This document shows positions 34,557-46,820 of a DNA stretch of 64,000 nt, one piece after another. The stretch is taken from positions 124,001-188,000 of the forward strand of contig CANTUQ010000077.1 of NCBI GenBank assembly GCA_947683425.1, written 5' to 3'. Each line of letters begins with the position of its first letter. The first letter of the stretch is position 1. The notes beneath the pieces were generated by a model. That model made no database searches, was not told the DNA's origin, and saw only the letters and a list, made by a program, of their open reading frames with translations. The position numbers and the translations under genes are program-made. The stretch comes from Excoecaria cochinchinensis (Eukaryota; Streptophyta; Magnoliopsida; Malpighiales; Euphorbiaceae).

Positions 34557-34921
34557 TATAACACCCTACACCCAATACAATGAGCGAACCAGTTAAGTAT
34601 GTCACAAACTAGTTTATGTTCCACAAATATACGGATAACAAAATTTCTTTTATATTAGAACTACTCTAAAATTGTCACTATACATTTTTTTATAAAATTT
34701 CGGCATAATTTTCCCTAAAATGTTGCCTAACCTCCTCTAAAGAAATTTCTTTTACACTTCAAAAACCACATTTCTACTCAAAAATTCAATAACAAACTCT
34801 AACGCAAGTTACCCATCCTCCAATGTCTAACAAACCATAATTTCCAAACTACTCACTTGTCCAACAGCATTTACTTGTTTCTACTATACACATACATGAA
34901 CCATAATGCCAATATGTCCAT
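34557..34921 (-). repeat. LTR L, interrupted by hAT element K
   Basis: Begins TATAACACCC where related LTRs have TGTAACACCC, next to a Met-type primer site. Only 365 bases are seen before hAT K starts; the rest should resume beyond the right end of the window. Confidence 0.5.
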
Positions 34922-35120
34922 TAGGGGTGTTCATGGACCGGTTAACCAATCCATGAGCCCTAAAAGAAACTAGTCCATTAAATTTTGTTTTTTAAAAACA
35001 CTAACCGTTAACCAGTCCATTACTATCTGTTAACCAGTCTATCGATTTCGTATTTTTTGACTGGTTAACTAATATTTTTCGATTAACCATTACAACAATA
35101 AAATACATTCATAAAAAAAT
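34922..35120. repeat. hAT K left terminus and subterminal repeats
   Basis: Terminal TAGGGGTGTTC is followed by CCGGTTAACC, CCGTTAACC, TGTTAACC, TGGTTAAC and GATTAACC within about 180 bases. Clustered short subterminal motifs are typical transposase binding sites in hAT elements. The other end is not in view. Confidence 0.7.
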
Positions 35121-36409
35121 TTTAATATTCAAGTTACTTAAAAATTATAATTAGAAAACAAACATAATTCAATAAAGTAATTAAATATAATGCTCAAATT
35201 ACAATTATAAACTAAACATTTTCAAAATATTTAAAAATTAAAATTACAAATAAAAAATATAATGATCCAACTAGTTAAACAAAAGAAATTCACATAATGC
35301 TGAAATATCTTCGATCTTGTAGCGCCCCAATACCCCTTAGAAGGATATTAGGTCACCACACACGCATACACATATAGAACACTCATGCGTAAGCGAAAAT
35401 AATAAGCATTCAATCACACACAGCGGAAATTAACCTTTTAAACAAATAAACTAATAACATGTCATATATCCATTTATATTACAAAATGAAACTGTTCTTT
35501 TACATATAAGCATTCTTTTACATTTACATATTGGTTACAAAAATTATACTTTACTTTATCATGTACATCTCGTATACAAAATTTTCTTTACATCTCATAT
35601 GCCAAGCTATAAAAAAATTCTATACCATGTACACATAACTATGCCATATACAAAAAGACACCAACTCAAACTCCTAGTGGCCATGACCTTGCAGATGTGC
35701 AACCCTCTGTACCTGTAAACCTACACGGGACAAACACCCGTGCTAAGCGATAACGCTTAGTGGGAATATCACATATAGAAGACTTCTAACGAAGTCTCAT
35801 GCATCACTTAATCAACAATTAAGTCAATCATAAGCATGCCAATATTTGATTCATATAGCAACGAAGCAACTTCTAACAAACAAATATAGCATCATGTACC
35901 AGTTCATATAGTCCATCTCATGTTCATGTTCTTTTAAACATAACTACAGCTTATACATATATCATGCGTCATCTTTCTAATGTATCCTAATTTCATGCTC
36001 ATATACATATGCTCATACTCATGTACATGTACCTTTTATATACATATAGCATGCAACTTATCATACCTTTTAAACTCATGCAATCTAACACCATTTCATG
36101 CACACATCATATACAATATCATGTCTTTACTTCTTTTACATTATCATATGTATATTTAGACATTAGAAATACTTATAGCATATCTTATACAAATAGCAAC
36201 TTCTCATTTACATGTATAAGATCATATAAACATTTTTTGTATACTATAATCATATACTTCTATATGCTTCTCTAGCCATGTACTATAGCTCTTTAACATT
36301 TTTACATCTCTTGTACATATAGACATCATTTCTTATACATACAACAGTATCATCTCTTGTACATTTAACATCATCTCTTATACATTTACATATTATAATT
36401 AGCCCAATG

Positions 36410-36625
36410 TCGTGACATAAGTGGATACGGGTACATATAGATGCCAAGTAATGGTACCAAATTATATAGAGATAAAAGTCTCGAATCATCTGGAGACCGG
36501 AGTCTCAATTCATCTAGATACTAGTAAGTATCAACATCTAGACATCCGTCGATGCCAAACATATAGACATTCGTCGATGCCAAACATCTAAACACCCGTC
36601 GGTGCCAAATATCTAGTAGCTGCAA
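36410..36625 (-). other. Stem-loop ladder, LTR I
   Basis: GAGAT/GTCTC (36469-36482, one wobble), GAGAC/GTCTC (36493-36506) and GATAC/GTATC (36517-36532), then three copies of a CATCCGTCGATGCCAAA unit and, at 36641, the palindrome TAGGCATGCCTA. Confidence 0.6.
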
Positions 36626-37194
36626 ATCATCTAATCCTTTATAGGCATGCCTATCTATCCACTTATATGAACATCTTAGGCTAATAACTATTATTCATAA
36701 CAAAGCATATACACATTCTCATATATATTTTCTTTAACCTTTACTATACAAATATGTAACTTATAGCATATATCAACTAGAACATTCATGCACTCTCTTC
36801 ATTTCTTACTACCTATGCATACATGTCATCCTAAACTCACTCACATACAACACTTTATATATATATTATTGCATACTAACTTATACATGTTATTACATAT
36901 TAACATATACGTGTTTATACGCATTCGTATACATGGTTCATCATACTTGAGATACCCATACCTCACACACATATTTGTCATTCCATTTGCTAGCCTTCAC
37001 ATAATTATATATATTATTACTTTATTAGTTAAATTACCAATCTTAATCATACCCATAAGTTTTTCCCAATGATAACTACTTTTATAATCATTTAATAACC
37101 CTAATCATGCATAATAAGTTGAGGGGAAAGATAGGGGATTGATCCATGCCAACCATGGGCTCAAAATTAAGAGGAAAAGGCTTCATGTGAGTTG

Positions 37195-37245
37195 TTCTAT
37201 CGCGAGGTCACGACCTGTGTCGCGCTCGCGACAGTAGCTCCCCTC
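37195..37245. repeat. CG-rich palindrome, LTR I
   Basis: TGTCGCGCTCGCGACA (37218-37233) preceded by CGCGAGGTCACGACCTG. The 14-base core is identical to that in the Athila G LTR. Confidence 0.75.
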
Positions 37246-38533
37246 AGGTGACTTACGAGGCTGGTTTTCACTCCAAAGTTGTATTGCCTAAACGACCCTC
37301 TAGACCTCATTTTTAGACAAAGTGTCCTCTTAACAATTCTTCCCTAGGATGTATAATTTCCAATGGAATAAGTTCCAGGTCATTTGGACTCCTCAATTAA
37401 GAGATATGCATTAAACACTATAGACTGATCAAATCAACCCAGCTAGACAAAAACACATCCGTTAATTGCCATTTTTAGGCCTCTTAGAGACAGAATTAAT
37501 TTATGGCCTCTATTAAACTTTTAAAGATACAGAAGTTATGGTTCAAATGGAGCAACAAAAACTCAAATTGGAGTTGTCAAACTCTAGTTATAATCATAAC
37601 AATACACAGAGGTCTGGTAGGACATAAATAGGATTTTCCCTAAACTAAGGTTCATCTTGCTCTTTGTTTTGCACATGCTAGTTTTTCATTCTCACCACAT
37701 AGCATCTATAACATTCAATTAAATTTCATTACATAGCACATAATCATGCTCAATATCTCAAATCTCACATTCATGCATCATTTACACATCAAAGGCAAAC
37801 TAATCAACATATATATTCAAGTAAAGTCAACATATAACACATATATATCCCAAACCTCAAAAGCAGGTTGCCGGACACTCTCAATCTCTAACTACACCTT
37901 CTCCTTGCCCTTAGCTCTTCTCTTGTCCAAATCTTACACAACAATCAAATGCATGCTCTCTTAGTCCATTACTCAAAATCCAAATCCAAATCAAACTCAA
38001 AGAAAGGGGTAGAAGTAGAGATACTCATAATATATCAACTCACTTACCTTCTTAATTCAACTCTTCAACCAAACCAATGCAAATTTCCAGATTCAATCAA
38101 TAAGTAACCAAGTTTAACTTAATGAAAAGAAGAAGATGAATTTCAGAAATGAAGAGAGAGAAATGGCCGAATCACTTAATACCCAATTCCATTTTTTTGC
38201 CTTTCATTTCACTTATATTTGAATGGAAGAGTTTGGTTGGCAAGGGGCATGATCCACACGTGGATTCCACTTCCACTTCCACATCCAAGCCAACTTGCAC
38301 CTCAATCCATGGTAAATCTCCTCTTAGTCCCTCTCTCAAATTCTGTCTTTTAATTACAACTTTCTTTCTTTCAATTACACCCTTGCTCACTTAATTACTC
38401 ACAAATTCTAATCTCATTTATACCTCATTATGCAATTGACACTCCAATTCGACTAGGGTACACTTTGGGGGTATTATAGATCTAGTCATCAACTTGAATC
38501 ACATTATGATCAGCTATATCACAAGTTGACTCT

Positions 38534-40300
38534 TGTGACACGCGCCGGACCCCGCGGCCGCCCCTCAAACCGCTCGCTTGAGGGCGATCGGGCAATTGAG
38601 GATCCGTTGGCAACTTGTAAAGATATTTACAAGTGCGTCTATTTTGGGTAACTAGGAGGTTTCATGGAGTCGCCACCCAATAGAACATTGGGAAAGTTTC
38701 TCTCACCTCGGAGAGCCTAAGACAACGCATTTATCCATTTTGGGCCAACCAAAAGGGGTCTTGGAGGGTGAACCTTTCTCCCATGGAGCCTAGGATTCAT
38801 TGATTAAGTCTTTTGATGGGACACAAGAGGTGTCTTGGAGATCCCATCGAAATGGGTCTCTCGCCTCATTGAGCCCAAAGACCAGAGATAGGTTCGGGAC
38901 TTCTCATTTATTCGTACTTTGATTAATTTTACAATTAAGTTTTGAATTTATTATTTCACCATCTTTCCATACGATGCAATCAATTAAAAGGCGCAATCAT
39001 TCATGTCAAAGGCGTTAATAAATAAAGCATTATTAAAATAAAATATCCAAAATTAAGTTACAACAAAAATAGGGGCGGAATACAATCCCCATTGTAAATA
39101 AGGTACAAAACAAGCATAAATCGGGATGTTCATTTAGACGGGAACATTGATTCCCAATTACTTATTTTATAAAGTTTAGAATTCTCAAATCAATTTAAAC
39201 CTTTGCTTTGGGGTGAAAACCAGGACATTCGTCCAGTTTTATTAACAAATTTCATTTAGTATAAAACATTTGTGTGGTGGTTCCTTTTAAGCGCTGTCAA
39301 AAAATCATTTATTATTACAGACCACAAATACATAAAATGAAATAAAATAGTAATTACATATTTTTTGAATAAATAAATAAATTCTAACCTACTTTTCTCG
39401 ACCCTACTCGTTGGGCAAGGCACATGCCGCTCGTAGTTATAGCCGCCGGTCTGATCGCCCGGCCACGACGATCGCAGCGCCGCCGCGCGTGGCCTCTTCC
39501 GCCGTCGGGGGTAGCACCGGCGGCCTCCTTTCTTTCTTCCTCTTTTCTTCTTTCCTCTCCGGCGCCGGCGTCGTTGGTTGACTATCCCTGGCTGTCCCTC
39601 TCTTCTCTCGTCTTCTTTGCTTTTCCCTTTCTTTTTCCTCTTCTTTGCTTTTCCCTTTCTTTTTCTTTTCTTTCACTTTCTTTTTCCCTTTCTTTTTCTT
39701 TTCTTTCTTTGGCTTGTTCTTGCTCTCTCTGTATCTTTCTTGCTCTCTATTTTTTCCTTGGTCTTTCTGGGTTCTTCAGCCGAGAGAGCTCTCTCCTCCT
39801 CCTCTCAGTTTTCTTTTTTTTTCTTTCTAATTTCCCTAGTTGCTGAAAGAGAGAGCCCCCTCATTTTTCTTCATTCTTTTCTTTTTATACCCTAAAATTA
39901 GGGTTGGTTTTTGGGTCATAATGGTAATTTCCTCCATTTTAATTTCTTAATTAATTTAACTTAATTCAAATAACACACATTAATTAATTTAAACATTACA
40001 TATTAATTAAACATTACATATTTTACATCTTAATATAATTAATCTATTTAATATATCATATAATTTATCTAATTAATTAAACACTTTAGATATTAATTAA
40101 TTAATCTTTAATCTTTCATGCATTTTAATTATCTAATTAAACTTACAATATTAATAAATTAAATTAACCCAACATTAATAATTAATTTATAATTTTACCT
40201 ACCTAATCTATATTATATATATATATATTTTTGGAGGGAATTACTAAGGACCCAAAATCACTTTTTGACATTAAACTCGACTCGGGACCCAGTGTCTACA
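38534..40300 (-). repeat. Element C 3' LTR
   Basis: TGTGACACGCGCC...AGTGTCTACA on the plus strand. It contains the long pyrimidine tract (39530-39840), TATA box (39881-39889, minus) and the hairpin beside a primer-like sequence (38666-38692). Confidence 0.9.
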
Positions 40301-40315
40301 GTTGCCCCCAATTTT
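40301..40315 (-). other. Element C polypurine tract
   Basis: AAAATTGGGGGCAAC on the minus strand, abutting the LTR start. Confidence 0.8.
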
Positions 40316-40469
40316 GGAGCAGCTAGTATATAGACACCTAGGTGAGCTAAAATTCAAAGAAGGAAGAGAGAGAGTTACATACCTGGGGATGCCCGACCTT
40401 ACCTTGTTGGCGCTGGTACATGTGCCCTTACCGGTCTCATCTCAACCTATTTCTGCTGGCCTCGTCTTG

Positions 40470-41340
40470 GCTCGCGTAGCTTTGGTGAGATGTAGTGCTC
40501 TCTGACTACAACCTCTATTTGTGGCCTATTCCACCAGGAGTGTTCCGCTAGCCTCATCTCGGCCTGTACGGAGTTTGTGAGATGTAGTGCTCTCTGACTA
40601 CAATCCCGGTTGTGAGATGTAGTACTCTCTGACTACAATCCCGGTTCATTGGAATTTCCTTGCTAACCCCCATCCGATCTGCAAGGTGCGTAGTACTCTC
40701 TGACTACGACTTGTGAGATGCAGTACTCTCTGACTACAATCCCGGTGTGAAGACCAGTCTAACCACAACTTCGATTTGTGAAGTTCCCTTGCTAACCCCC
40801 ATCCGATCTGCAAGGTGCGTAGCACTCTCTGGCTGCCCTGTGAACTGTGAGATGTAGCACTCTCTGGCTACAATCTCGGTGTGAAGAGCAGTCTAACTGC
40901 AACTTCGATTTGTGAAGTTCCCTTGCTAACCCCCATCCGATCTGCAAGGTGCGTAGCACTCTCTGGCTGCCGCGTGAACTGTGAGATGTAGCACTCTCTG
41001 GCTACAATCTCGGTGTGAAGAGCAGTCTAACCGCAACTTCGATTTGTGAAGTTCCCTTGCTAACCCCCATCCGATCTACAAGGTGCGTAGCACTCTCTGG
41101 CTGCCGCGTTAACTGTGAGATGTAGCACTCTCTGGATACAATCTCGGTGTGAAGAGCAGTGTTCTCTAACTGCAACTTCATTTTGTAAGATACAGTGTTC
41201 TCTAACTGCAGTCCCACCTTGTGAGGTACAGTGTTCTCTAACTGCAGTTCTGCCTTGTGAGGTGTAGTGCTCTCTGACTACAACCTCGATTGGTGAGCGT
41301 TCTCTAACTGCAGCTTCGATTGTGATCTGCTCTATCGCTG
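40470..41340 (-). repeat. Tandem repeat array 1, element C 3' UTR (about 134-bp unit)
   Basis: Higher-order units start with GTGAAGAGCAGTCTAAC at 40747, 40881, 41014 and 41149, spaced 133-135 bases. They are built from shorter GTGAGATGTAGCACTCTCTG blocks that also occur singly on both sides. The sequence is unrelated to the arrays of A and D at the same structural position. Confidence 0.85.
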
Positions 41341-41455
41341 ATGTTTATCTTAAAATTTCCTTTTTTCTGCAAAAAAAGAAAAACGCAAATTTGTAGGGTA
41401 AATTATAAAAGAGACACATACCTGTGGCAGTACCTGCCTGTTGGGGTCATTGTCA

Positions 41456-41594
41456 GTTGATGCTCACTGGGAGACTTTGATGCTCACTGATGCTCACTGA
41501 GAGACTTTGATGCTCACTAGAAGGCTTTGATGCTCACTGAGAGGCTTTGATCGAGAGGCTCTGATGCTCACTGGGAGACTTTGATGCTCACTGA
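41456..41594 (-). repeat. Tandem repeat array 2, element C (about 21-bp unit)
   Basis: About seven copies of TTTGATGCTCACTGAGAGAC with length variants, close to the point where D is inserted. Confidence 0.85.
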
Positions 41595-41876
41595 TTGCCC
41601 CCCGGCACAGCGTGGACAGGTGTAGACACCGGGTCCTGAGTAAGCCTAGATCGAAGTTACCCAATGATGATAATTGCCTTCACAGGCTTAAAAGGTTAAA
41701 AGTGATGGTTTTCTCGTCAAATTTGCATTTTAGAGTGAAAAATTAAAAAATAATAAAAAAGATTTAAAAAAAAATTAATTTTGAAAAATGGGGGCTTAAA
41801 ATTATGGTGTTTTTAGTCAATTTAAAATATAAAAAATAGAAAAAAAATAAAAAAAAAATAAAAATATTTTTTTCGG

Positions 41877-42180
41877 ACCGCGAGTGTCGGGCGCGGCAGC
41901 GCGCAGGCGCGCTGGCGCCCAGCTCGCAGGCGCCTGGGCGCCCAGCGCGCAGGCGCCCAGGCGCCCATCGCGCAGCGAGCGCAAAAGGCGACGCTCAGCG
42001 TCGCCGATGCTGCGCGTCGCTAAAGGCGCGCGCAGCATCGCGCACGCTGAGCGCCGCACGGGGCGCTCGTGCGCGAGCGCCAGCGCGCGGATCGCGCGCG
42101 AATCCCGCCTGGTCGCCGCGTGAGTGCCCGTCGCTCTATAGCGACGGGCGGCGTCCCTCTGGCGACGGGCTTCCGGCCGT
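41877..42180. repeat. CG-rich palindromic block, element D 5' LTR
   Basis: About 300 bases with very high CG content between AT-rich flanks: overlapping palindromes such as GCGACGCTCAGCGTCGC, GGCGCCTGGGCGCC and CGTCGCTCTATAGCGACG. It lies 230 bases before the TATA box. The identical block of the 3' LTR is at 50239-50540. Confidence 0.85.
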
Positions 42181-42413
42181 CGGTATAGGGTCTGTTACCC
42201 AAAAATCCTATTTTTCAGCCTTTTTTCCGATTTTTTCACCCAAAAATCCGTTTTTTATCCCATTTTTTTGGGGTTTTTGACTTCAAATTAAATTCTAAAA
42301 TATTTTTTTAGGTAATTAAATAATAAAACTTGATTTTATCATTAAAAATAAAACAATTTTGGATCAAAATAGGTTTTTTTTCCTTAATTAAATTAGGGCA
42401 AAATTTCCTATCC

Positions 42414-42421
42414 TATAAATA
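42414..42421 (+). promoter_or_regulatory. TATA box, element D 5' LTR
   Basis: TATAAATA within CCTATAAATA, followed 45-60 bases later by a CT-rich leader (CTTCTCTCCCCCTCCTCTC). The same box is at 50777-50784 in the 3' LTR, and a related box is in LTR H. Confidence 0.6.
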
Positions 42422-44520
42422 TTTTATGATGAAATCAAATGAGCCTTCTCTCCCCCTCCTCTCTACACATTTTTTAGACCTAAAATTTCTCTTCATCTTC
42501 TTCTTCCACCAAAAATTCCAGATTTATTCCCCAACCAAAAATCAAAAAGAAAATCAATTGTTTCATTCTTTTTTCAACATAATTTCTTCTAAACATATTT
42601 TTTAGAGGAAGTTTTGTTGTTTGATTTAATTTTTGAGACAAATAGAATAATTATTTGTTCTCAAAATTGTTTTTAACCTTTTATTTTGTGTTCAATAAAA
42701 CTTTTTTCATTGATTTTGTTTTGAATCTCTTTTTGATAAAACCTCAATCAATTTTTCTTTATTTTAATCAATAAAACTTTTTTTTTTTTTGATCAAAATC
42801 ATTTCTTTAGGCAAAGGTATCAATTCTTTGTTCTTAAAGAATTTTTGATCATTTTTATTTTCATGTTCCTTGGAATAAAATTCCAACATTTTCATAATAT
42901 TTCACTCTAATATTGTGAATCATCAAACAAAGAAATCAATCATCACTTTTCCTTCATCAAATCCAATATTCTGAGGGTAAATATTCTAGGCTCAATTTCA
43001 ATTCCTATTCTATTTTATTTCATTTTATTTATTCATGTATATTTTATTGTTTTTATTGATTTATTTATTGTTTTAATTTATTCATTTGTTGTATTGATTT
43101 TATATTCGTTCTATTTAATTGTTTATACATGATATGATTTTTATTCACATAAATATTGATTGTTTATTAATTTTTAACATGTAATTAATTTATTTCACTT
43201 TAATTCATCATTATTTTTAATATGTAATTAATAAATTCATTTTAATTGATCTTTTTGCCATGAAAATGGTTTATATCATTTGTGAACATATTTAATTAAT
43301 CATATTGTTTAGTTAATTGTTTTCATCATTCTTTAATTGTTTTAATCTATTATTCTTTTCTTTATCATTTTATATATTCTTTGATTCGTTTATCTTCATC
43401 ATTTTTCATCATGTTCATATTTTTACATATATTAATTAAGTAACATGTCATATTTTATTTTCATCACATCATTTAATCATTTATCACATATAATGCATGT
43501 TTCTCATTTCATTTTGGTTTGTTAATATTTTTGATTCCATTATCATTCTTTTCATATCACCTTATTTTATTTTAATTTGTTATTCATTATTTTGTATGTT
43601 TAATTGATTTAATTGATTTAATCACTAACATTATTTTATTTGTACTTTGTTTTTATGTCTAAACTCATTTTTTCCGCTTGGGCGTTTTTGCGAGCACATC
43701 GGGGAGGTCCAAAAGAGGCTCGTTTGGTTCATATACATATTTTCATTCGGTTTGTAATATTTTATTTAATTTTGCCATATAATTTTCTTGTAAAATTCTT
43801 TATTTAGGCACGCTAAAAAGAAAAATCACAAAAATATTTCTATTAATTAACTTGACATTTTTTTTCTAAATAAAAGTGGACCAATGTCCTAGTTTTTCAT
43901 ACCCAAATAAATCATCACATCAAAAATTGTTTCATAATAAATATGCATGCGAGGACCAATGTTCTCACTATCAATGAATAACCCGTTTTATGCATGTATT
44001 CCACTTTTATAAATGGGAGTTGTATTCCGCTCCTAGTGTTATTGTAATTTATTTTTGAATGCTTTATTTTGGATTTTGCTTACATTTACCGCTTTTGATA
44101 TGAATGACTGCGCCTTTAATTTTAAATTGCATTGTGTGGAAAGTTGATGAAACAATGAATTTAAAACTTAATTATAATATTAATCAAGGTACGAATAAAT
44201 GAGAAGTCCCGAACCCTGCTCTGGTCTTTGGGCTCAAGAGGCTAGAGGTTATCCTCCAAGACACCTCTTGTGTCACGAGAATTAGACGTTAATCCTAGGC
44301 CTCATGGCCCAATATGGATAAAATGTGCAAGTCTTAGGCTCTCCGAGGCGAGAGAAACTTTCCCAATGTTCTATTGGGTGGCGACTCCATGAAACCTCCT
44401 TGTTGCCCAACATAGACGCACTTGCGATTTATCGCAAGCTGTTGACGGACCCACAAATGCCCCGATCGCCCACGTGCGGGCGGTCGAACGGGCGGCCGCG
44501 GGGACCCGGCGCGCGTCACA

Positions 44521-44540
44521 GTGGCGACTCCACTGGGGAC
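44521..44540 (+). other. Element D primer binding site (Arg-tRNA type)
   Basis: GTGGCGACTCCACTGGGGAC directly after the LTR end. The first 11 bases are also present inside the LTR at 44378-44388. Confidence 0.82.
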
Positions 44541-45449
44541 ATACTCGAGACTTCGATTCGAAAGTACCTTGATTAAAAATCATAATTACGTTTTAATTTA
44601 AAAATTTCATCTTCTTTCAAAATTGCATTGCATCTCATTAGAGCCTTAGATCTATGCTAGTTTGGTCCCTCTTTTAGCCCCGGTGCGTTCCTGAAGCACC
44701 TCCTCATTTTCACTCAATTTGGGGAAGTGTTAAGGATAATCACCAGCCCAAGCCTCGTACCTCAATGGTATATTAAATGGTGACCCGATCGGTCGTTACG
44801 CTCGTGATGAGCTAGACCCGTCGGCAGGGATCATGCTTGGGTAGCCCTAAAGTATCATCACCCATGACCAAAGCTCATGTAATGGCAATAGATATTTCCC
44901 CTAGGTGGTATGAACCTTAATACCTTGCTTGCTATATGGATCATTTTGTATTGGACAAACCCAAATAATCTGATTGGTCACCTAATCAAAGGCTTTCATG
45001 CCCCGATAGGCCCATGTCAACTTGTTTGGGCTGCCTAAATACATAATGATCATAACCCATCCGCTTGCACATTAGATAAGAGATGTTAGGATGACGGTTT
45101 TACACCGAGCACCATACGCATCCATTGGGTTCCCCGCTAACCCATGGATTAAGCCCACCTAGGAAAGAGACCGCATTACCTCGTGTGTGGGAGTAATAAG
45201 GTTGGAAGGCTCTACTTGCTTGCATGTGATTGTAAATGTTGCATAGCTCACAATCATGCATTGTATATGTCATTCATGCATCATCCTAACAATCTAATTT
45301 TTTCAGCCATCATAGATTCATCTAAGTGGACTAGAGGTTCTGACGGTCGGTTAATAAGGACAAATCTGCTCTTTGAGTTGCCGGAACAAGTGTCTGACTG
45401 GGATTCTGAGTCATTCTCATCAATCAGTGAATCCTCTCTTGAATCATCA
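44541..45449 (+). other. Element D 5' leader
   Basis: No supported gene. It matches A (5640-6290) and C (about 56940-57600) on the opposite strand. It ends with a branch-site-like CCTAAC and the acceptor-like TAATTTTTTCAG (45306). No ATG occurs between that site and the gag start at 45450. Confidence 0.6.
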
Positions 45450-46820
45450 ATGGCAGAAGAACCTGGAGTTTTGACCACTCAAGACCTAGCTAGGAGGCTA
45501 GAGGACTTCGAGCGGAGAGTGCTAGACATGATGGGTGCCATGGCTGAAAGGATTGCCCATCCACCTGTAGCCCCTCCTCGGGGGCAAGCCGAACCACCTG
45601 CTGGTGGGGAGGCTCCTTTCGTTGGAGCTGCTGCTCGCCAACCCAACAATGAGCACAGAGCTGCCGCACCCATCGAGCCAAGAGGGGAAAGGATTCACAA
45701 TCCCAACGATGATTTCCTAATTGAGGAGGAAGAAGAAGTGGTGCCGATAGTCCACCAAGCTGCAAGGCCCAGAGCACCCAGAGTAGAGGATGAAGCTTTA
45801 AGAGGTATGAGACAACAGATCGAAGCTATCACCCGCATGCTGTCAGCAGGCAAGGGGATCAACCCAGAAGACAGAGATCTGGGGGATGAAGAGCTGCTGC
45901 CCCAAAGATTCAAGATGCCCGAGCTTCCGAAGTTTGATGGCACCTCGGACCCATCAGCCCACATCAAGCAGTACACCTTGGTCATGAAAGGCACAGGGCT
46001 GAGCAAGAAGCAGAAGGTGGAATATTTCTGCCTTAGTCTGGTGGGCCCGGCAGTTGACTGGTACCACGGGTTGGATAGGAGGTCCAAGGAGGATTGGGAC
46101 CTTTTGACCGAAGAATTCATGAAGCAGTACGACTGCAGTACTAGGATGGAGGTCACCCTAAAAGACCTCGAGCTTCTACAGCAGAAGAATGATGAGTCAT
46201 TCCATGAGTACCTTACAAGATGGAGAAACAGGGTCATGGAGATGAAGAGGAAGCCTGACACTGCAGACCAGATCAGGCTATTTGTCAGAAACTCATGCCC
46301 TTACTTAAGGGACTTGCTCAGTTTTAAGGGGCTCAAGGACTGGGAGTCGCTTAAGGATATTGCTATAGAAGCTGAGGCGGCTTACCTGGCAAAGAAAGCA
46401 AGCCAAAATAACTTTGCTGGGAAAGGCTATGGGAACCAGTCGGGATTCAAATCTGGAGGTGCTGGAGGCAGCAACAACAGAAACGGTAGGACGGCAGAGG
46501 TCTCAGCTACTGGAGTTGGGCAGGGTCAGAGATACTACTCCAACTTAGGCCGCTCTCTATCGTGGGTACTGGAAAGACTAATGAAAGAAGGCAAGTTACA
46601 GCCATTGCCATCTAGGCCAGCCTTGAGTCAGGGACAGCCGGGACATAGAGGTGATCAGTACTGCGCTTACCACCAGCACACCGGCCATTTGACTGACTAT
46701 TGCCGTATTCTGAGAAATAAGATCCAGGATCTCATTGACACCAATCAGATCACAGATCCTGAGAAGAGAGAAAAGAAGAAGAAGGCAGGCTACAACGCAG
46801 TCCCTCCACCGCAAACATGA
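45450..46820 (+). CDS. gag: Element D Gag polyprotein
   Basis: A 456-residue intact frame from ATG 45450, preferred because no ATG lies between it and the acceptor-like site at 45306. Upstream in-frame sequence extends to 45183 without an early ATG, and 45267 is an alternative start. An acidic and proline-rich N-terminal part (1-150) has a heptad-like segment (ARRLEDFERRVLDMMGAMAE). The retrotransposon Gag core follows at about 156-320 (KFDGTSDPSAHIKQY, AVDWYHGL, FHEYLTRWRNRV). A G/N/S-rich linker comes next, then a CCHC-like zinc motif CAYHQHTGHLTDYC (405-418), the form typical of Tat/Ogre Gag. It would assemble the particle and bind element RNA. No pol follows, so movement requires enzymes in trans. 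The absence of stops fits the young LTR age. Confidence 0.9.
   Translation: MAEEPGVLTTQDLARRLEDFERRVLDMMGAMAERIAHPPVAPPRGQAEPPAGGEAPFVGAAARQPNNEHRAAAPIEPRGERIHNPNDDFLIEEEEEVVPIVHQAARPRAPRVEDEALRGMRQQIEAITRMLSAGKGINPEDRDLGDEELLPQRFKMPELPKFDGTSDPSAHIKQYTLVMKGTGLSKKQKVEYFCLSLVGPAVDWYHGLDRRSKEDWDLLTEEFMKQYDCSTRMEVTLKDLELLQQKNDESFHEYLTRWRNRVMEMKRKPDTADQIRLFVRNSCPYLRDLLSFKGLKDWESLKDIAIEAEAAYLAKKASQNNFAGKGYGNQSGFKSGGAGGSNNRNGRTAEVSATGVGQGQRYYSNLGRSLSWVLERLMKEGKLQPLPSRPALSQGQPGHRGDQYCAYHQHTGHLTDYCRILRNKIQDLIDTNQITDPEKREKKKKAGYNAVPPPQT

Larger units (their letters stand above)
35721..38047 (-). other. Predicted LTR-embedded leader intron, LTR I
   Basis: Donor-like AGAAG|GTAAGTGAG at 38047 and acceptor-like CCCGTGTAG|GTTTACAG at 35721, 2327 bases. 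The dyad CTAAGCGATAACGCTTAG (35743-35760) is just upstream of the acceptor in transcript order. Confidence 0.45.
35318..38478 (-). mobile_element. Solo LTR I, 3161 bp
   Basis: Minus strand starts TATAATACCCCC (a mutated TGTAATACCC) and ends GGGGCGCTACA. It is flanked on both sides by GATCT (35313-35317 and 38479-38483), a perfect target duplication, with no internal region, so it is an LTR-LTR recombination product. It has the Tekay-type layout: donor-like, CG palindrome, ladder, dyad and acceptor-like sites. Confidence 0.87.
41621..44520 (+). repeat. Element D 5' LTR
   Basis: TGTAGACACCGGGTCC...GGCGCGCGTCACA. It contains a CG-rich block (41877-42180), TATA box (42414-42421), an AT-rich leader, donor-like GAGG|GTAAAT (42977) and the U5 hairpin with a primer-like sequence (44362-44388). 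Confidence 0.95.

Noticed and set aside
38484..38533. Tiny inverted repeat CAACTTG...CAAGTTG between LTR I and element C
   Set aside because: Seven-base arms in 50 bases of hAT backbone; expected by chance.
39885..39905. Telomere-like CCCTAAAATTAGGG
   Set aside because: A single short motif next to the LTR TATA box, not an array. At most a telo-box promoter element.
41817..42202. Arg/Ala-rich frames on both strands (also 50179-50564)
   Set aside because: CG-rich palindromic DNA has few stops in any frame. No domain is seen, and the two copies are simply the two LTRs.
44325..44576. 83-residue frame across the D LTR end and primer site
   Set aside because: It spans structural LTR sequence, and the copy in the 3' LTR has a different end.
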